61,351 nt of DNA, from positions 1-61,351 of the forward strand of contig NZ_ANAE01000092.1 in the NCBI RefSeq assembly GCF_000341265.1. The letters run 5' to 3'. How positions within the stretch are numbered: position 1 is the first letter of the stretch; the number at the start of each line of letters is the position of its first letter. The position numbers and the translations under genes are program-made. Below are positions 1 through 8,755 of this stretch, in pieces. Below the pieces are notes generated by a model. It worked only from the letters and a program-made list of their open reading frames with translations, did no database searches and had not been told where the DNA came from. Origin of the DNA: Nocardiopsis prasina DSM 43845 (lineage in GTDB: Bacteria; Actinomycetota; Actinomycetes; Streptosporangiales; Streptosporangiaceae).

Positions 1-1437
1 GCGGTGCACCCCCAGGTCGTTGGCGGCGCGGTCCCAGTTGCCGTGGCGGGCCAACCAGGTGCGCAGGGTCTCCCGCAGGGTGCGGGCCGCCCTGGTCTCC
101 CGCGCGAGCGGTCCCAGGAGCACCCGGCTGAGGTCGTCGGCGTCGGCCGGGTCCAGGAGCGTGTCGAAGGGGTCGGTGTCGTCGTCCCAGAGCAGCGGGG
201 TCCCCAGGGCGCGTGCGCGGACCAGCAGGGCGGCCGCCTGGCGGTCGGCCCGGGGCAGTTCGCCCGGGGGAACGGGCGGGCTGAGCGCGGCGGTCCACCC
301 GTGCGACCGCAGCAGGTCCAGGTGCGCGCGGTGGGCGTCCTCGCCCCGGTCCGCGAGCACGGCACGCACAGTGTCCCCGGTGGCGGAGCCGTCCCCGTCA
401 GCCCGCACCCGGTCCACCAGTCGCGTGCCCAGGGGCGGGTCAGCCGACTCGACGCGATCCCCCGTGCCCGGGGCCCGGGCACGCAGCACGCGGTGGAGCC
501 CGGACCCGTCCCCCCTGCCACGGGAGTCGGTGAGTTCGGTGAGCAGCGGCAGGGTCTCCTCGTCGAGGTCGCCGTCCAGGAGGAGGCCGGTGAGCAGCCT
601 CCCCGGGAGCGCGGACGTGTCGTCGGCCGTGCGGGAGAGCAGGTCGAGCAGGGCGGTGGCGGTGCGCAGGACGGCGCGGTCGGTGATGCCCAGGGGCGTG
701 CGGCGGCCCACCAGGACCACCCCAGCCTCCTCGGGCGGGGAACCGACGGTGTGCAGGAAGACCTCGTCGGTGCCGCTGGGGGCCTTGGCGCTCCGTGGCC
801 CCTCCGGAGTGGTGAGGCGGTCCAGGAGGGGGCGCAGGGCGGGGTCCGCGACGCTGGGAGCACCGGGTGTCCGATACGCGGGAGCGGCCGGGTCGGAGGG
901 CTCCAGGGCCGCCCAGCCGCCGAGGGAGTGGGCCAGGACGTTGAGGACCCGCTCCACGGGTGCGGGGGCGGCCACCGCTCGGGCCAGGGCCTGGTGGGCC
1001 TCGCCGAGCCGACGTACGTCGCGCAGGTGGCGTTCCTCCAGTTCCTCGCCGACCGCGCGGCTCACCGCCGCGAAGGGGGTGGGGCCGGGTACCTCCAACA
1101 GCGGCAGCCCCTGGGCGCGGCACTGCTCGACCAGGAACGGGGGAACGGCCGCGTGGACCGGGGCCACCCCGAAGCCGAGGGCTCCGACCCCGGCGCGGAC
1201 CAGGGAGCCCACGTAGGCGAGCACCCCGTCGCGGGTGTCGGGCAGGTTGACCCCCGCGGTGAGCAGGAGTTCGCCGCCGCGCAGGTAGGCGGCGGGTTCG
1301 ACCATCTCGCTGGCCACGGCCCAGGTGATGCCGGGGTCCCCCGCCTGGACCACGGTGGTCAGGGCGAGGTCACGGCGGCCCGTGACCACGCTCAGGGGCA
1401 CGTCGTGGCTGTCGGGCCCACCCGCTGCTTCCCCCAT
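1..1437 (-). CDS. PucR-type transcriptional regulator (3' end outside window)
   Basis: Frame open from an ATG at 1437 to the window edge (479 codons seen, no stop). The N-terminal ~120 residues look like the PucR/purine-catabolism-regulator sensory domain (LTTVVQAGDPGITWAVASEM, then a GGELLLTAG-like stretch). The final visible residues (ETLRTWLARHGNWDRAANDL) are the start of the C-terminal PucR HTH_30 helix-turn-helix, so only some tens of residues are missing. It is transcribed away from the agmatinase gene across a 138-bp gap that holds two perfect inverted repeats. Regulators of this family often control a divergent neighbour, here nitrogen or guanidino-compound catabolism (inference). The effector is unknown. 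Confidence 0.88.
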   Translation of the reverse strand, partial: MGEAAGGPDSHDVPLSVVTGRRDLALTTVVQAGDPGITWAVASEMVEPAAYLRGGELLLTAGVNLPDTRDGVLAYVGSLVRAGVGALGFGVAPVHAAVPPFLVEQCRAQGLPLLEVPGPTPFAAVSRAVGEELEERHLRDVRRLGEAHQALARAVAAPAPVERVLNVLAHSLGGWAALEPSDPAAPAYRTPGAPSVADPALRPLLDRLTTPEGPRSAKAPSGTDEVFLHTVGSPPEEAGVVLVGRRTPLGITDRAVLRTATALLDLLSRTADDTSALPGRLLTGLLLDGDLDEETLPLLTELTDSRGRGDGSGLHRVLRARAPGTGDRVESADPPLGTRLVDRVRADGDGSATGDTVRAVLADRGEDAHRAHLDLLRSHGWTAALSPPVPPGELPRADRQAAALLVRARALGTPLLWDDDTDPFDTLLDPADADDLSRVLLGPLARETRAARTLRETLRTWLARHGNWDRAANDLGVHR

Positions 1438-1463
1438 GCGTCCCCCTGTCCGCGCGCACCCGC

Positions 1464-1499
1464 TTTGGATGGTTCATCCAAAGAACGGATCCGATCCGT
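1464..1499. promoter_or_regulatory. Two adjacent inverted repeats between pucR-like gene and agmatinase
   Basis: TTTGGATG-GTT-CATCCAAA (1464-1482) is a perfect 8-bp inverted repeat. ACGGATC-C-GATCCGT (1485-1499) is a second perfect one, 7 bp per arm, directly next to it. Both lie between the divergent starts at 1437 and 1576. They are likely operators for the PucR-type regulator, or one each for a regulator and RNA polymerase control. No binding data are available. Confidence 0.6.
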
Positions 1500-1575
1500 A
1501 TGGTTCGGCTACTGGAGTGGAGCCTAGCCGCTCCCTACTCTGGCCGAAACCGCACCCTCGACAGGAACGGACCTG

Positions 1576-2535
1576 ATGAGCAGCCCGATCGGCCCCACCG
1601 ACTCCAGTCTCGTCCCACGCTTCGCCGGACCGGCGACCTTCGCCCGGCTGCCCCGCATCGACCAGGTCGAACACGCCGACGTGGCCGTCGTGGGCGTCCC
1701 CTTCGACACCGGGGTCTCCTACCGGCCCGGGGCCCGCTTCGGCCCGTCCGCGATCCGCGAGGCCAGCCGCCTGCTGCGCCCCTACCACCCGGGACTGGAC
1801 GTGGCGCCCTTCGAGCGCCTCCAGGTGGTGGACGGCGGCGACATCGCCGTGAACCCGTTCTCGATCGGTGACGCCGTGGAGACCCTGGACCAGGGCGCCT
1901 CGGCCTTCGTCGAGGCGGGGACCAGGCTGGTCACTCTGGGCGGCGACCACACCATCGCGCTGCCGCTGCTGCGTTCGCTGTACCGCAAGCACGGTCCGAT
2001 CGCCCTGTTGCACTTCGACGCCCACCTGGACACCTGGGACACCTACTTCGGCGAGCCCTACACCCACGGCACACCGTTCCGCCGCGCGGTGGAGGAGGGG
2101 ATCCTCGACACCGAGGCGATCGCGCACGTGGGGACGCGGGGCCCGCTGTACGGCAAGCGCGACCTGGAGGAGGACCGCCGCTTCGGGTTCGGGATCGTCA
2201 CCTCGGCCGACGTCATGCGCAAGGGCGTGGACGAGGTCGCCGACGCCCTGCGCCAGCGCATCGGGAACCGGCCGCTGTACGTGTCCGTGGACATCGACGT
2301 CCTCGACCCGGCGCACGCCCCCGGCACCGGCACCCCCGAGGCCGGTGGTCTGACCAGCCGCGAGCTCCTGGAGATCCTGCGCGGGCTGGCCGACCTCAAC
2401 CTGGTCGGCGCGGACGTGGTCGAGGTCGCCCCTGCCTACGACCACGCCCAGATCACCTCGACGGCCGCCTCACACGTGGCCTACGACCTGGTCAGCCTGC
2501 TGGCCCTGAACCACCAGCGGAAGCCCCGGGGCTAG
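1576..2535 (+). CDS. speB: Agmatinase-family ureohydrolase
   Basis: Mn-dependent ureohydrolase of the arginase/agmatinase fold, 319 residues, the usual length for agmatinase. The metal ligands are all visible: H125 in GGDH, D148/H150/D152 in DAHLD, and D239/D241 in DIDVLD, followed by the family signature [12 protein letters not shown]. Expected reaction: agmatine to putrescine plus urea in the cytoplasm. Guanidinobutyrate or another guanidino acid is an equally possible substrate, because these enzymes cannot be told apart by motif alone. ATG start with AGGAACGG upstream. The gene is divergent from a PucR-type regulator and convergent with a TetR gene. A dimethylargininase lies just beyond, which suggests a guanidino-compound catabolic locus. 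Confidence 0.88.
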   Translation: MSSPIGPTDSSLVPRFAGPATFARLPRIDQVEHADVAVVGVPFDTGVSYRPGARFGPSAIREASRLLRPYHPGLDVAPFERLQVVDGGDIAVNPFSIGDAVETLDQGASAFVEAGTRLVTLGGDHTIALPLLRSLYRKHGPIALLHFDAHLDTWDTYFGEPYTHGTPFRRAVEEGILDTEAIAHVGTRGPLYGKRDLEEDRRFGFGIVTSADVMRKGVDEVADALRQRIGNRPLYVSVDIDVLDPAHAPGTGTPEAGGLTSRELLEILRGLADLNLVGADVVEVAPAYDHAQITSTAASHVAYDLVSLLALNHQRKPRG

Positions 2536-2564
2536 GTCGTCACCGCCCGGTGGCGGCCCCGCCG

Positions 2565-3188
2565 TCAGGTGACGGACGTCTGGCGCTCGCGCAGGTGCGA
2601 CCAGGTGAGCGCGGTGACGTGCCCGGCCATGGTGTCGGGGGTCTCGTCCGGGTGGTCCAGCAGCCAGTCGGCGAAGGCGTCGGCCGTGCTCACCGCCACG
2701 CGCGCCAGCAGCTGGGCGTCGCGGGGTTCCAGGCTGCCGTAGCCGTCCCGGGTGCAGGAGGTGATGAGCTCGGCCACCTCCGCCGTGACGCGGTCGCGCA
2801 GCCGGGTGGTCTCACCCGCGAAGGGTTCGCCCTGGACGGCGGCGCGCCGGTAGAGGACGGTCCAGCTCTGGCGGTTGTCCACGACGAAGGTGAAGAAGGC
2901 CTGCATCCCCCGGCGCAGCGGATCGTCGTCCTCGGGGGCGCCGGGGTCGTGGACGGCGGTTCGTACCGCCTCGATCAACCGCTCCATCTCCCGGCGCACG
3001 CAGGCGACGAAGATGCGCTCTTTCGATCCCAGATAGTGGTAGATGGTCGGTTTGGAGGTCCCGGCGGCCGCCGCGATCTCGTCGACGCTGACCGTGCGGT
3101 AGTCGCCGCGGGAGAACACGGAGACGGCGGCGTCGATCAGCTGCTGTTCCCTGACCGCGCGCGGAAGTCTGCGTTGTTTGGTCGTCAC
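2565..3188 (-). CDS. TetR-family transcriptional regulator
   Basis: 207 residues. The N-terminal HTH is typical of TetR (LIDAAVSVFSRGDYRTVSVD, then AAAAGTSKPTIYHYLGSKE) at about residues 10-55, followed by an all-helical ligand-binding domain. GTG at 3188 is preferred because the TetR domain begins directly after it (VTTKQRRLPR); the frame stays open further upstream but with low-complexity sequence. It is convergent with the agmatinase gene (29 bp between stops) and points the same way as the dimethylargininase gene upstream of it. It may regulate that gene, the agmatinase or itself. The ligand cannot be predicted. Confidence 0.87.
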   Translation of the reverse strand: MTTKQRRLPRAVREQQLIDAAVSVFSRGDYRTVSVDEIAAAAGTSKPTIYHYLGSKERIFVACVRREMERLIEAVRTAVHDPGAPEDDDPLRRGMQAFFTFVVDNRQSWTVLYRRAAVQGEPFAGETTRLRDRVTAEVAELITSCTRDGYGSLEPRDAQLLARVAVSTADAFADWLLDHPDETPDTMAGHVTALTWSHLRERQTSVT

Positions 3189-3402
3189 GTGAACCGAGCC
3201 TAAGGGGGCCGGTGACGGCGGCCGCGGGTCGTGGGTGCGGGGGCGCTGGGAGGGTTCCCGAAGGGCCGGACCGGCGTGTACGTGACCTGTGCGGCCACCG
3301 CGGGGCCGGATCGGGCACGTGGCGCATCCCACAGCGGACCGCGCCCCGGGGGCGGACGCCGTGCGGGTGCGCGGGGTCCGCCCGTGGCCGGTCAACCGGG
3401 TG

Positions 3403-4242
3403 TCACTCCGTGGGCGCGTCCCGCAGTTCGAGCGTGCAGCACTTGGCCCCGCCGCCAGCCTTGCGCAGCTCGTCCAGTTCCACCGGGTGGACCGTGAGGC
3501 CGATCCCCCGCAGGCGGTCGGCGAGCGCGGTGGCCTCGGCCGCGATGACCACGTTCCGGCCGTCGCAGACCGCGTTGAGGCCGAGCACCGACGCGTCCTC
3601 CTTCGTGGCGACGAGGGCATCGGGGAAAAGCGAGCGCAGCACCCTGCGGCTGCCCTGCGAGAAGGCGCCCGGGTAGTAGGCGATCCGGTCGCCCCCCAGG
3701 GCGAACAGCGCGGTGTCCAGGTGGTAGAAGCGGGGGTCGACCAGTTGCAGGGTGACGACCGGGCGGCCCAGGAGGCGTTCGGCCTCCTGGTGTGCGGCGG
3801 CCTCGGTGCGGAACCCGGTGGCGGCCAGGACGACGTCGTCGAGGGTGATGAAGTCCCCCTCGCCCTCGTTGACGTACTTGGGCTCCAGGGTCTCGGTGTA
3901 CCCCTCCTGGCGGAACCATTCCAGGAAGGCCGGGCCTTCCGGGGTGCGTTCGGCGCTGGCGAACCTGGCGCCGTAGACGCGCCCGTTCACGACCAGCGCG
4001 CCGTTGGCCGCGAAGACCATGTCGGGCAGCCCCTCGATCGGCGCGATCTCGCTGACCCGGTGTCCGAGGGAGCGGTAGAGGTCCCGCAGCCCCTCCCACT
4101 GGCGGATGGCCCGGGGGCGATCCACCCCGACCGCCGGGTCCATCCAGGGGTTGATGGCGTAGTCCACCGCGAAGTAGGTGGGGCGGCACATCAGGTAGTG
4201 CCGTCGTGAGGGCGCGGCCGTGGGGCCGTGGGGTCGAACCAT
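3403..4242 (-). CDS. ddaH: Dimethylarginine dimethylaminohydrolase (dimethylargininase)
   Basis: Member of the amidinotransferase/pentein superfamily. Expected to hydrolyse N-methylated arginine to citrulline plus (di)methylamine. Visible features: the conserved opening RRHYLMCRPTYFAVDYAINP, an acidic GEGD motif (127-130), the active-site His in FYHLD (H174) and the C-terminal nucleophile in GGGAKCCTLEL (C268 by alignment to the usual Cys, with C269 adjacent). ATG 4242 is chosen because GGGGAGG sits just before it; ATG 4191 has no ribosome site and would cut into the conserved RRHYLM motif. 279 residues, close to bacterial DDAH length. The gene is divergent from an alcohol dehydrogenase. A general arginine deiminase-like hydrolase is the main alternative. 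Confidence 0.85.
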   Translation of the reverse strand: MVRPHGPTAAPSRRHYLMCRPTYFAVDYAINPWMDPAVGVDRPRAIRQWEGLRDLYRSLGHRVSEIAPIEGLPDMVFAANGALVVNGRVYGARFASAERTPEGPAFLEWFRQEGYTETLEPKYVNEGEGDFITLDDVVLAATGFRTEAAAHQEAERLLGRPVVTLQLVDPRFYHLDTALFALGGDRIAYYPGAFSQGSRRVLRSLFPDALVATKEDASVLGLNAVCDGRNVVIAAEATALADRLRGIGLTVHPVELDELRKAGGGAKCCTLELRDAPTE

Positions 4243-4489
4243 GGAACCTCCCCGTCGAGGCGTACCGGAGACCGGATGGTGCGCGCCGGTCCGGGCAGTG
4301 ACCGGACCGCGTCCTCCGGCGGACAGAGGTGAGATACCCGCGCCGAAGCCCCGCCAACACAGGCTTTCCACAATCTGGACGGACGCCGGATGAAGGGACG
4401 CGGCCTGCCCTGGGGGGACGGCACCCGAGCAGGAGACCGACCGGCCGGTTTGCTAGGGTCGCGGGACTTCCGCGATTGGAGAGCTCACC

Positions 4490-5584
4490 ATGAGTACCAC
4501 CGTCAGGGCAGCCGTCTTCCTCGCCACCGGAGCACCCCCCGAGATCCGCGACGTCGTCCTGCCGGACCCGGGCCCCGGCCAGGTGCGGGTCCGGATGGTC
4601 GCGGCGGGAGTGTGCCACTCCGACCTCTCGCTGTCCGACGGCACCCTGGCGCAGACCTGGCCCGCCGTGCTCGGCCATGAGGGCGCGGGCACCGTGGAGG
4701 CGATCGGCTCCGGCGTAACCGGGGTCGTGCCGGGCCAACAGGTGATCCTGAACTGGGCGCCGCCCTGCCGGGCCTGCTGGTTCTGCGAACAGGGCGAACC
4801 CCACCTGTGCGAGCACGCCCTGGACGGCACGCTCTCCCCCTACGCCGCGCTCACCGACGGCACGCCCGTCTACCCGGGGCTGAACACGGGGGCCTTCGCC
4901 GAGGCCACCGTCGTTCCGGCCCGCGCCCTGGTGCCGTTGCCGGACGGTGTCGACCCCGCGGTCGCGGCGGTGCTGGGCTGCGCCGTGCTCACCGGCTGGG
5001 GAGCGGTGAACAACGCCGCGAAGCTGCGGCCGGGCCAGTCCGCCCTCGTACTGGGACTGGGCGGTGTGGGACTGTCGCTCCTCCAGGCGGCCCGGATCGC
5101 CGGGGCCGACCCGCTGATCGCGGTGGACGTGTCCCCGGACAAGGAGGACCTGGCCCGCTCGCTGGGCGCCACCGACTTCCTGGTCGCCGACCCGAACACC
5201 CACCGGTCCGTGCGGGGGCTCACCGGCGGACGCGGGGTCGACCACGCCTTCGAGGTGGTGGGGCGGGCCGAGGTGGTGCGCACCGCGTGGAACTCGGCGC
5301 GCCGGGGCGGAACGGTGACGGTCGTGGGTGTGGGGTCGCACCGGGACGAGGTGTCCTTCAACGCCCTGGAGCTGTTCCACCAGGCCCGCACGCTCCAGGG
5401 CTGCGTGTTCGGATCCTCCGACCCGGCCCGGGACATCCCGCTGCTCGCCGAACCCGTCCGCTCCGGCGACCTCCGACTGGCGGCCATGGTCACCGACGAG
5501 ATCCCGCTGGAGGGCGTCCCCGACGCCTTCGAGCGCATGCGCCGGGGACGGGGCGGCCGGTCCCTGGTGCGTTTCGGCGCCTGA
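4490..5584 (+). CDS. Zinc-dependent alcohol dehydrogenase (MDR family)
   Basis: 364-residue medium-chain dehydrogenase. Catalytic zinc ligands: C42 (VCHSD), H63/E64 (GHEGAG) and C164 (LGCAVLTG). The structural zinc lobe C93, C96, C99 and C107 is complete. The Rossmann motif GLGGVG lies at residues 189-194, for NAD(H). It resembles class III-like, mycothiol- or NDMA-associated alcohol dehydrogenases of actinomycetes, but the substrate is not decidable. ATG start with GGAGAG upstream. It is followed after 148 bp by a flavin dehydrogenase in the same direction. An inverted repeat in that gap suggests a separate promoter for the second gene. Confidence 0.87.
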   Translation: MSTTVRAAVFLATGAPPEIRDVVLPDPGPGQVRVRMVAAGVCHSDLSLSDGTLAQTWPAVLGHEGAGTVEAIGSGVTGVVPGQQVILNWAPPCRACWFCEQGEPHLCEHALDGTLSPYAALTDGTPVYPGLNTGAFAEATVVPARALVPLPDGVDPAVAAVLGCAVLTGWGAVNNAAKLRPGQSALVLGLGGVGLSLLQAARIAGADPLIAVDVSPDKEDLARSLGATDFLVADPNTHRSVRGLTGGRGVDHAFEVVGRAEVVRTAWNSARRGGTVTVVGVGSHRDEVSFNALELFHQARTLQGCVFGSSDPARDIPLLAEPVRSGDLRLAAMVTDEIPLEGVPDAFERMRRGRGGRSLVRFGA

Positions 5585-5599
5585 CCGCGCCGGACAGGG

Positions 5600-5618
5600 T
5601 TTGTCACCCCCTGACAAA
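5600..5618. promoter_or_regulatory. Perfect inverted repeat upstream of flavin dehydrogenase
   Basis: TTTGTCA-CCCCC-TGACAAA: perfect 7-bp arms with a 5-bp spacer, an AT-richer island in a GC-rich gap. It starts 15 bp after the alcohol dehydrogenase stop and ends 114 bp before the FAD-enzyme start. Shape and size fit an operator for a dimeric repressor. A terminator is less likely because the arms are weak and no T-tract follows. Confidence 0.5.
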
Positions 5619-5732
5619 GGATGTGGCGGCGGACACACACCCGTCTTGCCGCGCGGACCACACGGGTGCACAGTCGGGACCACCGAGCACGCCGCGCCCG
5701 CCGAGGCGCGGACGACCCCCGAGGAGAACCGC

Positions 5733-7397
5733 ATGAGTACCGGAGCCGACCAGGCCGACGTCGTCGTCGTGGGGGCGGGGCTGGCCGGACTGGCCGCCAC
5801 GGCCGAACTGGCCGACGCGGGCAAGCGGGTGGTCCTGCTGGACCAGGAGCCCGAGCAGTCCCTGGGCGGCCAGGCCTTCTGGTCATTCGGCGGACTGTTC
5901 TTCGTCGACTCCCCCGAACAGCGGCGCATGGGCATCCGGGACTCCAGGGACCTGGCCCTCCAGGACTGGATGGGTACGGCCGCCTTCGACCGCCCCGAGG
6001 ACGAGTGGCCGCGGAAGTGGGCCGAGGCCTACGTGGACTTCGCCGCCGGGGAGAAGTACTCCTGGCTGCGCCAGCAGGGCCTCAGGATCTTCCCCCTGGT
6101 GGGCTGGGCCGAGCGCGGCGGCTACCTCGCGGACGGACACGGCAACTCGGTCCCGCGCTTCCACATCACGTGGGGCACCGGCCCGGGCGTGGTCGAGCCC
6201 TTCGAGCGCCGGGTCCGCGCGGCCGTCGAGCGCGGCCTGGTCTCGCTGCGCTTCCGTCACCGGGTGGACGAGTTGGTCGTGACCAACGGGACGGTCACCG
6301 GGGTGCGTGGCACGGTGCTGGCCCCCAGCGGCGCCGAACGGGGCCGGGCCAGCAACCGGGACGCCGTCAGCGAGTTCGAGGTCGGTGCGCAGGCGGTCGT
6401 CGTGACCGCCGGGGGGATCGGCGCCAACCACGAGCTGGTCCGCCGGAACTGGCCGAAGCGCCTGGGCACCGCGCCCCGGCACATGCTGTCGGGAGTACCG
6501 GCCCACGTGGACGGGCGCATGCTCGGCATCACCGAGGAGGCCGGCGGCGAGATCATCAACCGGGACCGGATGTGGCACTACACCGAGGGCATCCAGAACT
6601 GGGCCCCGATCTGGGACAGGCACGGCATCCGCATCCTGCCCGGCCCGTCGTCGCTGTGGCTGGACGCGACCGGCAAACGGCTGCCAGCCCCGTACTTCCC
6701 GGGGTTCGACACTCTGGGCACGCTGGACCACATCATGAGGAGCGGCCACGAGTACACGTGGTTCGTGCTGTCGCAGAAGATCATCGAGAAGGAGTTCGGG
6801 CTCTCGGGCTCCGAGCAGAACCCGGACCTGACCGGCAAGGACGTCAGGCTGGTCCTCCAGCGGGTGCTCCCCGGCGCCCCCGGCCCGGTGGAGGCCTTCA
6901 AGCAGAACGGGGCCGACTTCGTGGTCGCGGACCGGCTGCCCGAGCTGATCCGGAAGATGAGGGAGGTCGCGGGCGACGACGTGCTCGACGCCGACACGGT
7001 GACGCGCGAGGTGGTGGCACGCGACCGGGAGATGGTGAACACCTTCACCAAGGACCTCCAGGTCATGGCGATCCACGGGGCCCGCAACTACCGGGGCGAC
7101 AAGCTGGCCCGGGTGGCCAGGCCGCACCAGATCCTCGACCCCAAGGCCGGTCCGCTGATCGCGGTGCGCCTGCACATCCTCACGCGCAAGACCCTCGGGG
7201 GCCTGCACACCGACCTGGACGCCCGTGTGCTGAGGGCCGACGGCACGCCGCTGCCGGGGGTGTACGCGGCCGGTGAGGTGGCCGGGTTCGGCGGTGGCGG
7301 TGTCCACGGCTACCGGTCCCTGGAGGGCACCTTCCTGGGCGGCTGCATCTTCTCCGGCCGTACCGCCGGCAGGGCCGCCGCGGCCGCCCTGGGCTAG
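5733..7397 (+). CDS. FAD-binding dehydrogenase, KstD/fumarate-reductase-like
   Basis: 554 residues. The N-terminal dinucleotide-binding motif GAGLAGL (14-20) is followed by LLDQEP, the usual acidic end of the second beta strand. Near the C-terminus, PGVYAAGEVAGFGGGGVHGY is the FAD-binding_2 family signature, and GTFLGGCIFSGRTAG closes the fold. The family oxidises or reduces C-C bonds (3-ketosteroid Delta1-dehydrogenase, fumarate reductase); the sequence is nearer the general actinobacterial FAD-binding dehydrogenase group (Rv0785-like) than true KstD. ATG 5733 is chosen because GAGGAGAACC precedes it; the frame runs open far upstream only through antisense-type sequence. No steroid genes are adjacent, so the substrate is unknown. 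Confidence 0.87.
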   Translation: MSTGADQADVVVVGAGLAGLAATAELADAGKRVVLLDQEPEQSLGGQAFWSFGGLFFVDSPEQRRMGIRDSRDLALQDWMGTAAFDRPEDEWPRKWAEAYVDFAAGEKYSWLRQQGLRIFPLVGWAERGGYLADGHGNSVPRFHITWGTGPGVVEPFERRVRAAVERGLVSLRFRHRVDELVVTNGTVTGVRGTVLAPSGAERGRASNRDAVSEFEVGAQAVVVTAGGIGANHELVRRNWPKRLGTAPRHMLSGVPAHVDGRMLGITEEAGGEIINRDRMWHYTEGIQNWAPIWDRHGIRILPGPSSLWLDATGKRLPAPYFPGFDTLGTLDHIMRSGHEYTWFVLSQKIIEKEFGLSGSEQNPDLTGKDVRLVLQRVLPGAPGPVEAFKQNGADFVVADRLPELIRKMREVAGDDVLDADTVTREVVARDREMVNTFTKDLQVMAIHGARNYRGDKLARVARPHQILDPKAGPLIAVRLHILTRKTLGGLHTDLDARVLRADGTPLPGVYAAGEVAGFGGGGVHGYRSLEGTFLGGCIFSGRTAGRAAAAALG

Positions 7398-7508
7398 GCC
7401 GGGGACGGGGCGGGGAGGCGGGGCCGTTCCCGTCCGTTTCCGGGCCGGAGGCGCACGCAGCGGGAGACGCCGGAGCCGGGGAACGACGTCCGCTCCTCCC
7501 CTCGGCAG

Positions 7509-7543
7509 AGTGAGCCGGGTGCCCGTCGGGCACCCGGCTCACT
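7509..7543. terminator. Bidirectional terminator hairpin
   Basis: A perfect 16-bp inverted repeat with a 3-nt loop: AGTGAGCCGGGTGCCC - GTC - GGGCACCCGGCTCACT. It lies between the FAD dehydrogenase (+) and the ribbon-helix-helix gene (-) and includes the stop codon of the latter. No T-tract, as is normal in GC-rich actinomycetes. Confidence 0.8.
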
Positions 7544-7784
7544 CATGTCCGCCACGGCCCCGGTCCCGCGGTCCCTCCGGGTCCTCGGGAGTGTCCCTGC
7601 GAGGACGCCCCCTGCGGGGGATGTCCTTGGCCTCCTTGGGCATGCGGCCCGCCTCGTCCAGGGCGCGGCGCAGGAGGAACTCGATCTGGGCGTTGGTGCT
7701 GCGGAGCTCGTTCCCCGCCCACCGCGCGAGCGCGTCGTGGACGGCGGGGTCGAGCCGCAGCAGCACCTTCTTGCGCTCGGGCAC
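7539..7784 (-). CDS. Ribbon-helix-helix DNA-binding protein (Arc/HicB-antitoxin-like)
   Basis: 81 residues from GTG 7784 (GAGG upstream). The first ~50 residues fit a ribbon-helix-helix fold: the beta strand KKVLLRLDP, then two helices (AVHDALARWAGNELRSTNAQ, then IEFLLRRALDEAG). The tail is short, basic and disordered (RRGRPRRDTPEDPEGPRDRG). It sits 16 bp downstream of the SPFH gene on the same strand, so the two are probably co-transcribed. Such proteins are often labelled HicB-like antitoxins, but no toxin gene is next to it, so a stand-alone repressor is more likely. It could act on the palindrome in the SPFH/PH-domain promoter region (inference). Confidence 0.8.
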   Translation of the reverse strand: MPERKKVLLRLDPAVHDALARWAGNELRSTNAQIEFLLRRALDEAGRMPKEAKDIPRRGRPRRDTPEDPEGPRDRGRGGHE

Positions 7785-7800
7785 GGCACCTCACCCGGAT

Positions 7801-8709
7801 CTACTGGTAGAGAGTCCCTGTGTTGACGACGGGGCTGGCGGGGCGGTCCGAGCACAGCACCACGAGCAGGTTGCTGACCATGGCCGCCTTGCGCTCCTCG
7901 TCAAGGTCAACGACGTCCTCGTCCGAGAGGCGTTCCAGAGCCCGGTCGACCAGGGTGACGGCGCCCTCGACGATCTCGGCGCGGGCGGCGATCATGGCGC
8001 TGGCCTGCTGACGCTGGAGCATGGCCTGGGCGATCTCCGGGGCGTAGGCCAGGTGGGTGAACCGGGACTCCACGATCTTCACGCCCGCCGCGTCGACCCG
8101 CTCGGCGACCTCCTTGGACAGCTGCTCGGTGATCGCGTCGGCGCTGTCACGCAGTGAGGGCACGGCGTCGTCGCCGTAGGAGTCGTAGGGGTACTTGCCC
8201 GCGATGTGACGGACGGCGGCCTCGGTCTGGGTGGAGACGAACTGGATGAAGTCGTCCACCTCGAAGGAGGCGCGCGCGGTGTCCTCCACCTGCCAGACGA
8301 CGACGGCGGCGATCTCGATGGGGCTGCCGGAGGCGTCGTTGACCTTCATGACGGAGGTCTCGTGGTTGCGGATGCGTGTGGAGATCGCGTTGCGCACGGT
8401 GAGCGGGTTGACCCAGCGCAGACCGTCGGTGCGGATGGTTCCGACGTAGCGGCCGAAGAACTGGACGACCTGGGCCTCGTTGGGCGCGACCATCGTCAGC
8501 CCGACGGCCAGCACGACGCCCACGACGGCGATCACGACGCCGACGACGACCATGGACCAGTGCAGGCCGATCAGGGGCAGGGCCGCGATCGCGGCTCCGC
8601 CCAGGAACAGCACGAGGGACACGACGAACATGGGGATGCCGCCGGACCCGAAGGCCTCACGTTCCCTGTACTGCGGCGCTGGCCTGACGACACTCGGCGT
8701 CTCGCTCAT
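7801..8709 (-). CDS. SPFH (band 7/prohibitin-type) membrane protein
   Basis: 302 residues. Two closely spaced N-terminal transmembrane segments (about residues 27-75, [20 protein letters not shown], then [19 protein letters not shown]) are followed by an SPFH domain ([19 protein letters not shown], through [19 protein letters not shown]) and a C-terminal helical part. SPFH proteins form membrane-associated oligomeric scaffolds and often partner with quality-control proteases or membrane-stress systems. ATG 8709 is preceded by GGAAGGAAGG at good spacing. The gene is divergent from the PH-domain gene pair and immediately upstream of the RHH gene. Confidence 0.9.
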   Translation of the reverse strand: MSETPSVVRPAPQYREREAFGSGGIPMFVVSLVLFLGGAAIAALPLIGLHWSMVVVGVVIAVVGVVLAVGLTMVAPNEAQVVQFFGRYVGTIRTDGLRWVNPLTVRNAISTRIRNHETSVMKVNDASGSPIEIAAVVVWQVEDTARASFEVDDFIQFVSTQTEAAVRHIAGKYPYDSYGDDAVPSLRDSADAITEQLSKEVAERVDAAGVKIVESRFTHLAYAPEIAQAMLQRQQASAMIAARAEIVEGAVTLVDRALERLSDEDVVDLDEERKAAMVSNLLVVLCSDRPASPVVNTGTLYQ

Positions 8710-8755
8710 CTGTCGGCCTTCCTTCCCTCGGGGCTCGTTCCTGCGTGATGACTGG

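Noticed and set aside
4230..4242. tRNA T-loop-like GGGTCGAACC
   Set aside because: No flanking cloverleaf, and it sits at the start of the dimethylargininase gene.
3392..5935. Very long open frame on the minus strand (about 847 codons), one of many such antisense frames in the window
   Set aside because: Lies opposite or across clear genes (dimethylargininase, alcohol dehydrogenase) and its product is Arg/Pro/Gly-rich with no family signature, the typical by-product of high-GC codon bias.
5733..7397. True 3-ketosteroid Delta1-dehydrogenase (KstD)
   Set aside because: The fold fits, but no steroid catabolism genes or KstR-type site adjoin it, and the overall pattern is closer to the general FAD-binding dehydrogenase group.
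7539..7784. Toxin-antitoxin locus
   Set aside because: The RHH protein resembles an antitoxin, but neither neighbour is a toxin; the upstream partner is an SPFH membrane protein.
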